Of a DNA stretch of 64,000 bases, positions 59,624 to 64,000 are shown piece by piece. A program made the position numbers and the translations under genes. Below the pieces are notes generated by a model. The model saw only the letters and a list, made by a program, of their open reading frames with translations. It did no database searches and was not told the origin of the DNA. Every line of letters starts with the position of its first letter. Positions within the stretch are counted from its first letter, which is position 1. The stretch spans positions 1 to 64,000 of the forward strand of contig CAJUOY010000008.1 in the NCBI GenBank assembly GCA_910588645.1, given 5' to 3'. The stretch comes from an uncultured Christensenellaceae bacterium (GTDB taxonomy: Bacteria; Bacillota; Clostridia; Christensenellales; Borkfalkiaceae).

Positions 59624-60571
59624 TCAATCGTAAATTTTTGACATTGACTTATCGAGATAAACGTTCTCGATCGCGGCTGCGAAAATAGGTGCCGTAGAAA
59701 TCATTTTAAAAATGGGCAACATCTTTTCCGCGGGGATATTGATAGTGTCCAAAATAGCAAGCTCCGTTATGGGAGAAGCCGCCAACCTATCTATCGCAGG
59801 ACCGGACAAAACGCCGTGGGAACAGCACGCATAAATATTTTTTGCACCCGCCTCTTTCAACGCTTTCGCGCCCTGAACTATCGTTCCTGCCGTATCTATC
59901 ATATCGTCGACCATAAGACAAGTCTTGCCCTCTACGTCTCCGATAATATTCATAACTTCCATAACGTTAGCCTTGGGACGACGCTTGTCAATAATCGCCA
60001 TCTTTGCGTCCATCTTTGCCGCAACTTTTCTTGCGCGCGCTACCGATCCGATATCGGGAGAAACAACCACGAAATTATCGTCGACTTTCGGTTTGAAATA
60101 ATTGTAAAGCGTGGGACCGCCGACAAGATTGTCAAGCGGAATATCGAAGAAACCCTGAATTTGCATACAGTGCAGATCCATTGTAAGAACTCTGTCCGCG
60201 CCCGCGCTGGTTATGAGGTTGGCAACGAGCTTTGCGGTTATAGGCTCTCTGGAACGGGCCTTTCTGTCCTGACGCGCGTAACCGAAATAGGGAATAACCG
60301 CGGTAATTCTGCCCGCGCTCGCTCTCTTGGCCGCGTCGATCATTATCAAAAGTTCCATAAGGTTCGTATTTACCGGATAACTTGTAGACTGAACAAGGAA
60401 TACGTCCATTCCGCGAATAGTCTCGTTAAAGCGAACGTAGATCTCCCCGTCGGAAAAATGAGTAACTTCCATTTCGCCGAGAGTAGTGTTAAGTTTTGCC
60501 GCGATTTTTTCAGCAAGCGGTTTGTTGGAATTACCCGAAAATATCTTTATTTCGTTTCCGTGGTTAATCAT
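59624..60571 (-). CDS. prs: Ribose-phosphate pyrophosphokinase
   Basis: Makes PRPP from ribose-5-phosphate and ATP, feeding the purine operon of this window as well as pyrimidine, NAD and amino-acid synthesis. The 315-residue class I enzyme has the IKIFSGNSNKPLAE start, the flexible loop RQDRKARSREP, VVSPDIGSVARA and the PRPP-binding loop CLMVDDMIDTAGT. GGAGG precedes the ATG. It has a ~105-nt leader from a consensus promoter. Confidence 0.98.
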   Translation of the reverse strand: MINHGNEIKIFSGNSNKPLAEKIAAKLNTTLGEMEVTHFSDGEIYVRFNETIRGMDVFLVQSTSYPVNTNLMELLIMIDAAKRASAGRITAVIPYFGYARQDRKARSREPITAKLVANLITSAGADRVLTMDLHCMQIQGFFDIPLDNLVGGPTLYNYFKPKVDDNFVVVSPDIGSVARARKVAAKMDAKMAIIDKRRPKANVMEVMNIIGDVEGKTCLMVDDMIDTAGTIVQGAKALKEAGAKNIYACCSHGVLSGPAIDRLAASPITELAILDTINIPAEKMLPIFKMISTAPIFAAAIENVYLDKSMSKIYD

Positions 60572-60683
60572 TAGGTTTTCCTCCGAATGTATATTAAATC
60601 CGTAAATCGGGAGAAATCTTCTCGCCTCTTCCCGTCACGGTTTGGAAACAGTATTTTATAGCGAACTTAATCCGCGCTAATTA

Positions 60684-60712
60684 ATTGTATAATTATCTTT
60701 TAATATTGTCAA
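60684..60712 (-). promoter_or_regulatory. Promoter of prs
   Basis: Minus strand: TTGACA (60707-60712), 17-bp spacer, TACAAT (60684-60689). The leader is about 105 nt and contains a CGGGA..TCCCG hairpin. Confidence 0.85.
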
Positions 60713-60740
60713 CTGATTGAACGGATTTAATTTACCGATA

Positions 60741-61190
60741 TTATTTTGATCTTAACCGCATTTCTTTGAAAAAAGCAGACAATATTTCCGCGCACTCGTT
60801 CTCCATAATCCCGCCCTCGACTTCGATAACGTGATTTACGAGATTTGCGTTGGCAATCTGCTCCGTAAGCGTGCGTCCCTTACCTTCGGGCGCGCCGAAA
60901 TAACATTTCTTTATACGGGCGTTAAGCATCGCCCCCATACACATAGGGCAAGGTTCAAGCGTAACGTAAATTTCACATTCGGGTATACGCCAGCTCTTGA
61001 ACTTTTTACAGGCCTTTTCAATCGCTTCTATCTCCGCGTGCGCTGTGGCTATTTGCTTTGCCGTACGCCTGTTGTGCCCGCGCGAAACGATCTTATCGTC
61101 TGCAACTATTACCGCTCCTATCGGCACCTCGCCGGCGGCCAATGCTTTCTCCGCCTCCTTCAAGGCGGCTTTCATAAATTTATTTTCCAT
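60741..61190 (-). CDS. tadA: tRNA-specific adenosine deaminase
   Basis: Converts A34 to inosine in tRNA-Arg(ACG). The 149-residue zinc enzyme has the HAEIEAI motif with the ligand His and catalytic Glu, and PCPMCMGA with two cysteine ligands. A TTG upstream at 61202 overlaps the SD (GGAAG) and is rejected in favour of the ATG at 61190, which overlaps the M14 gene by 11 nt. The tRNA-Pro(AGG) in this window is a second potential A34 substrate. Confidence 0.95.
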   Translation of the reverse strand: MENKFMKAALKEAEKALAAGEVPIGAVIVADDKIVSRGHNRRTAKQIATAHAEIEAIEKACKKFKSWRIPECEIYVTLEPCPMCMGAMLNARIKKCYFGAPEGKGRTLTEQIANANLVNHVIEVEGGIMENECAEILSAFFKEMRLRSK

Positions 61191-61911
61191 AATCTTCCGC
61201 AAAAATTTTAAGTAGTTTATAGCATTTTTTAAGATGTTTGAGTTTATTGATAGGGTGCGTCAAGACATCCGAGCCGCATTCGATCGTGTATGCGGGAATA
61301 TGAAGCTTTTGTATGCACCAGTCCTTGTAGCCGCCCGCGGAACCGAAAATACGTTTTATGCTGTAACCCGTAACTCTGTTTATTATCTCCGCGCCGCGCA
61401 CATCTCCCCTTCCGCCGAATTCCCAGTAAATTTCTTCGCCCTTGGTGTGAAAACTCAGCGTTACGTACGGCTGAATCTTTTTAGTAAATTCACGCAAAGC
61501 AATCGTCTCGGGTTCGGAAAACGGATAGTCGCCTATACAGTTTTCACTCCCTCTGCAAGTGGTATTATATCGCCCGTGTCCCCAGTCCGCGTCAAAATTA
61601 CAGTTGAGGTCCACTCCTCGCGCGTTTGCTTTCCATAGAGGCAGCGTCGTCTGAGAAATATTAGCTCCGTCGGGATTGAGCAACGGTATTACCCAACCGC
61701 CCCCCTTTTTAATGCGTTTTTTAATATGTTTCAAGGCGAGTCTTGCAGTTATCCACTCTCTGGCGTGTACCGCGTATACCGCGATAAATTGTCGGCTGTA
61801 GTCGGAACCTACGTGAAAAGCGTAAATTTCGCGCCCGTGGCAGGAATAGCCTATTACACATTTTTTATAGGGATACCTTTGGTAAAAAAGCGATACTTCG
61901 TCATAAATCAC
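61180..61911 (-). CDS. M14-family zinc carboxypeptidase, cytoplasmic
   Basis: A 243-residue peptidase with the M14 zinc motif HAREW (H and E ligands, near residues 49-52), the third ligand in LSFHTKGEEIYW and the catalytic glutamate in YTIECGS. NPDGAN and GVDLNCNF are family typical. There is no signal peptide or cell-wall-binding domain, so an intracellular role in muropeptide recycling (gamma-D-Glu-diamino acid cleavage, MpaA-like) is likely but not shown. The start is GTG. It lies between rlmH and tadA in one operon. Confidence 0.88.
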   Translation of the reverse strand: MIYDEVSLFYQRYPYKKCVIGYSCHGREIYAFHVGSDYSRQFIAVYAVHAREWITARLALKHIKKRIKKGGGWVIPLLNPDGANISQTTLPLWKANARGVDLNCNFDADWGHGRYNTTCRGSENCIGDYPFSEPETIALREFTKKIQPYVTLSFHTKGEEIYWEFGGRGDVRGAEIINRVTGYSIKRIFGSAGGYKDWCIQKLHIPAYTIECGSDVLTHPINKLKHLKKCYKLLKIFAEDYGK

Positions 61912-61930
61912 ATAACACTATATGATTTTT

Positions 61931-62368
61931 TTACTTGTGATATTCGCTCCCCGCATTAATCATAAAAGCCCTGTACACCTGTTCGCAGAGAATTACCCGC
62001 ATAAGCTGATGAGGAAAAGTCATATCGGAAAAAGACAATTTATAATCCGCCGCGTCCTTTACCCTTTGCGACAAGCCGCAGGAAGAACCTATTACGAAAG
62101 TTATCTCCCGCCCTCTGTCGCACAGCTTTTTTATTTCGGAAGCCAAATTCTCGCTGGACAGCTTAACGCCCTCCACGCAGAGCGCAAATACATAACCTTT
62201 CAAATTTCGCAAAAGCGATGAACTTTCGTCCTCAATATCGCGGCCTTCCGCAATTTCCTTAATTTCCACTTTTGCAAATCTTGACAGTCTCTTCACATAT
62301 TCAGTTACTGCCTGACGGTAAAACTCTTCCTTTATTTTACCCACACACAAAATATTTATTTTTATCAT
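61931..62368 (-). CDS. rlmH: 23S rRNA pseudouridine-1915 N3-methyltransferase
   Basis: SPOUT methyltransferase that modifies the pseudouridine of helix 69. The 145-residue protein has the start MIKINILCVGKIKEEFY, the SAM-pocket FVIGSSCGLS and the C-terminal signature SFSDMTFPHQLMRVILCEQVY. It is slightly shorter than the B. subtilis protein (159). The frame opens at 62395, but the ATG at 62368 overlaps the stop of the CPBP gene (ATGA) and matches the family start. Confidence 0.96.
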   Translation of the reverse strand: MIKINILCVGKIKEEFYRQAVTEYVKRLSRFAKVEIKEIAEGRDIEDESSSLLRNLKGYVFALCVEGVKLSSENLASEIKKLCDRGREITFVIGSSCGLSQRVKDAADYKLSFSDMTFPHQLMRVILCEQVYRAFMINAGSEYHK

Positions 62369-63315
62369 AACGGCATAAAAAACGAACTGATCCAATTAAT
62401 GCTCATCAGCAAAACACCTATTGAGGCGAAAGCAAAAAACCATTTAACTCCGCCCGACTTGGCTTTTTTAAGCGGTTTCTTATCCAAAATCAACCAAACA
62501 ACCGAACCGATAAAAGCCAATCCTGCAAAAACGGTAATCAAAATAAACGCAAGGTCGGACAAAATAAGATTACCACCCGAATCAAATAATCCGCAAGCCT
62601 TAAAAACTATTATCAGCGCATTATTTATAAAATGCATCAAAACGGAAGGCAATATCGAACCCGAACGCAGAGCCAAAAACGCAAACGCACATCCCGCTAT
62701 AAACTGATACACCGTCTGCTCGGGAGACGCGTGAAAAAGCGCGAAACTAAAACCGACAATAAATATCGTCCTTACCGTACCCAAACTATCTTCGCAGGTA
62801 TTGAGAATTATTCCGCGAAACAGAGTTTCCTCCACAACCGCGGGCATAACCGCAATTATCAAAAGGGCAAGCACAATATGCCCGCCGGACAAGTCGGGAA
62901 AATAATCGGACGGTTCGCGCTGTTGATAACCGAGCGCCTTAAACAACTCTATAAACGGTAAGTCGGCATGCGCTGCAAAAAACAACAGACCGAAAATGAG
63001 CGTTATCGCAATCAAATAATATTTGGGATGACATCTTACGGGAAATATAGTTTTGAATTTTATTTTTTTATAGTACAACACGAAAGATATCGCGGGAACA
63101 ATCGCTATTGGTGCGACAAGATAATTCAGATAAGTAAACAGATCGGTATTTTTTTCTACGCCGCAGGCGGATAAAATGCCCTGCATAATCGCCGCAACGA
63201 TAAAAATAAGGAGCGCAGACAAACTGAACACCACCCCGCCCACGTGCGAGGACGGAAGCTTTACGGAAAATAAGCCCTTACCGCCATTATCGTTGCCGTT
63301 GAAATTTTCAATCAT
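62365..63315 (-). CDS. CPBP-family intramembrane glutamic endopeptidase
   Basis: A 316-residue polytopic membrane protease-like protein of the CPBP (CAAX/Abi) family. The motifs are EETLFRG (EExxxR, near residue 155-160), FALFH (FxxxH) and HFINN (HxxxN), all intact. In bacteria such proteins have roles in immunity or signal processing; the target is unknown. The frame opens at a TTG at 63333, which precedes the -10 box; the ATG at 63315 lies 6 nt after TATAAT, so a leaderless mRNA is predicted. First gene of the operon with rlmH, the M14 peptidase and tadA. Confidence 0.88.
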   Translation of the reverse strand: MIENFNGNDNGGKGLFSVKLPSSHVGGVVFSLSALLIFIVAAIMQGILSACGVEKNTDLFTYLNYLVAPIAIVPAISFVLYYKKIKFKTIFPVRCHPKYYLIAITLIFGLLFFAAHADLPFIELFKALGYQQREPSDYFPDLSGGHIVLALLIIAVMPAVVEETLFRGIILNTCEDSLGTVRTIFIVGFSFALFHASPEQTVYQFIAGCAFAFLALRSGSILPSVLMHFINNALIIVFKACGLFDSGGNLILSDLAFILITVFAGLAFIGSVVWLILDKKPLKKAKSGGVKWFFAFASIGVLLMSINWISSFFMPL

Positions 63316-63321
63316 ATAACG

Positions 63322-63350
63322 ATTATAGCGCAATTTGGCATTTTAGTAAA
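63322..63350 (-). promoter_or_regulatory. Promoter of the CPBP operon, leaderless type
   Basis: Minus strand: TTTACT (63345-63350), 17-bp spacer, TATAAT (63322-63327), then 6 nt to the ATG at 63315. Confidence 0.85.
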
Positions 63351-63358
63351 ATATTTAA

Positions 63359-63387
63359 TTTACTTTTATTTAAAAATATTATAAAAT
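63359..63387 (+). promoter_or_regulatory. Promoter of the fumarase gene, leaderless type
   Basis: TTTACT (63359-63364), 17-bp spacer, TAAAAT (63382-63387), then TATCGT and the ATG at 63394. Same -35 sequence and spacing as the divergent CPBP promoter; no Shine-Dalgarno sequence. Confidence 0.75.
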
Positions 63388-63393
63388 TATCGT

Positions 63394-64000
63394 ATGCGAA
63401 AGATTAATACCGATCTGATAGAAGAAAAGATTTATAAAATGGCTTTAAGCGCCGGGGTAAACCTTACTCCTTCCTGCATAGACGCTATGCACAAGGCCTT
63501 AAAATCAGAAACAGGTCTTGCGGCGGAATTTGCCTTGAAAACGCTGATAGACAACAGCGAGATCGCCGTAAAGGAACATATGCCCGTATGTCAGGATACA
63601 GGCATGGCGGTCGTCATTCTCGAAATAGGGCAAAACGTATTTTTTGAAGGCAAACCGCTTAAAAAAGCCGTAAACGACGGCGTAAGACGCGCATATGCCG
63701 ACGGGTTCTTCAGAAAGTCGGTTTGCGATCCCATAACCCGCATCAACTCGGGAGACAATACTCCCGCCGTCCTGCATACCGAAATAACCGATGGCGACGA
63801 TTTAAAAATAACGTTTATGCCTAAGGGATTCGGCAGTGAAAATATGTCAAAACTCTATATGCTGAAACCCGCGCAGGGTGTCGAAGGAATAATAAATGCG
63901 ATAGTCGATACCGTAAAACAAGCGGGTTCTCGTCCCTGTCCTCCCGTTTACGTCGGCGTTGGCATCGGCGGCACGTTCGATTCCTGCGCATACTTAGCTA
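63394..64000 (+). CDS. Class I fumarate hydratase/tartrate dehydratase alpha subunit, 5' part
   Basis: The first 202 codons of an oxygen-sensitive [4Fe-4S] hydro-lyase; the gene runs past the window end. MPVCQDTGMAVV holds the first cluster cysteine, and GFFRKSVCDPITR, DNTPAVLH, FMPKGFGSENMS and VGVGIGGTFDSCAYLA match the FumA N-terminal/TtdA family, the last with the second cysteine. In anaerobes it is usually a ~280-residue alpha subunit followed by a beta subunit gene, expected just beyond the window. It catalyses fumarate to malate. The mRNA is predicted leaderless. Confidence 0.92.
   Translation, partial: MRKINTDLIEEKIYKMALSAGVNLTPSCIDAMHKALKSETGLAAEFALKTLIDNSEIAVKEHMPVCQDTGMAVVILEIGQNVFFEGKPLKKAVNDGVRRAYADGFFRKSVCDPITRINSGDNTPAVLHTEITDGDDLKITFMPKGFGSENMSKLYMLKPAQGVEGIINAIVDTVKQAGSRPCPPVYVGVGIGGTFDSCAYLA

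Noticed and set aside
1..64000. Mobile elements, CRISPR arrays, prophage or defence islands
   Set aside because: No transposase, integrase, regular spaced repeats or restriction-type genes were seen; gene content is core throughout.

Overview
This window is 64 kb of chromosome from a low-GC, Gram-positive-type anaerobe of the Bacillota, most likely a clostridial lineage. The evidence is the ispG-(polC)-rimP-nusA-ylxR-ylxQ-infB-rbfA-nrnA-truB-ribF gene order, the long SRP RNA with a 5' domain like that of Bacillus scRNA, the single-chain ~1230-residue PurL, PurF with a propeptide and iron-sulfur cysteines, FeoB with a small Cys-rich partner, a TM1266-type regulator, and the paired radical-SAM/DNA-metabolism genes. 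I cannot place it at genus level. There is no phage, insertion sequence, CRISPR array or plasmid marker; nearly everything is core metabolism and information processing, and about four fifths of the genes are on the minus strand.

Layout. 0-4.3 kb: divergent gap and fba, two small surface or membrane proteins and a MurG-like glycosyltransferase. 4.3-7.7 kb: MntP, a polytopic membrane protein, tRNA-Pro(AGG), tRNA-Gly(CCC) and an unfamiliar ferritin-like protein. 7.7-11.3 kb: a Xaa-Pro peptidase-efp-dtd-metallo-hydrolase-DUF5662 operon. 11.3-20.9 kb: the rimP-to-ribF translation operon, ending in an endonuclease IV-like TIM barrel. 20.9-24 kb: a PolC-derived protein lacking its polymerase and PHP domains, then ispG and nrdR. 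24-35 kb: the complete purine operon purE-C-F-M-N-H-D-L. 35-41.3 kb: a DUF1294 protein, mscL, a four-gene unit (TM1266-like regulator plus NitT/TauT-type ABC importer) and an aconitase-like hydratase. 41.3-45 kb: a PH-domain membrane protein and a Feo iron-uptake operon. 45-50.5 kb: a two-component system, a radical-SAM DNA-modification pair, Mrp and SRP RNA. 50.5-64 kb: a NatAB-type exporter, UppP, a large lipoprotein, mfd, pth, prs, tadA, an M14 peptidase, rlmH, a CPBP protease and the start of a class I fumarase.

Expression signals are unusually readable. Many promoters show TTGACA-like and TATAAT-like boxes separated by exactly 17 bp. A striking subset has the -10 box exactly 6 nt from the start codon with no Shine-Dalgarno sequence, which predicts leaderless mRNAs; five of these seven genes encode membrane proteins. 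Inside operons, genes are tightly packed with ATGA or TAATG overlaps, and several starts that look longest are ruled out because they overlap a promoter or a ribosome-binding site.

The most notable items are the leaderless promoter class, the in-situ PolC remnant that keeps an intact 3'-5' exonuclease, the ~295-residue acidic tail on RibF, the uncharacterised ferritin-like protein, the TM1266-ABC importer unit with a hairpin covering its ribosome-binding site, and the tRNA-Gly with a non-canonical T-loop.
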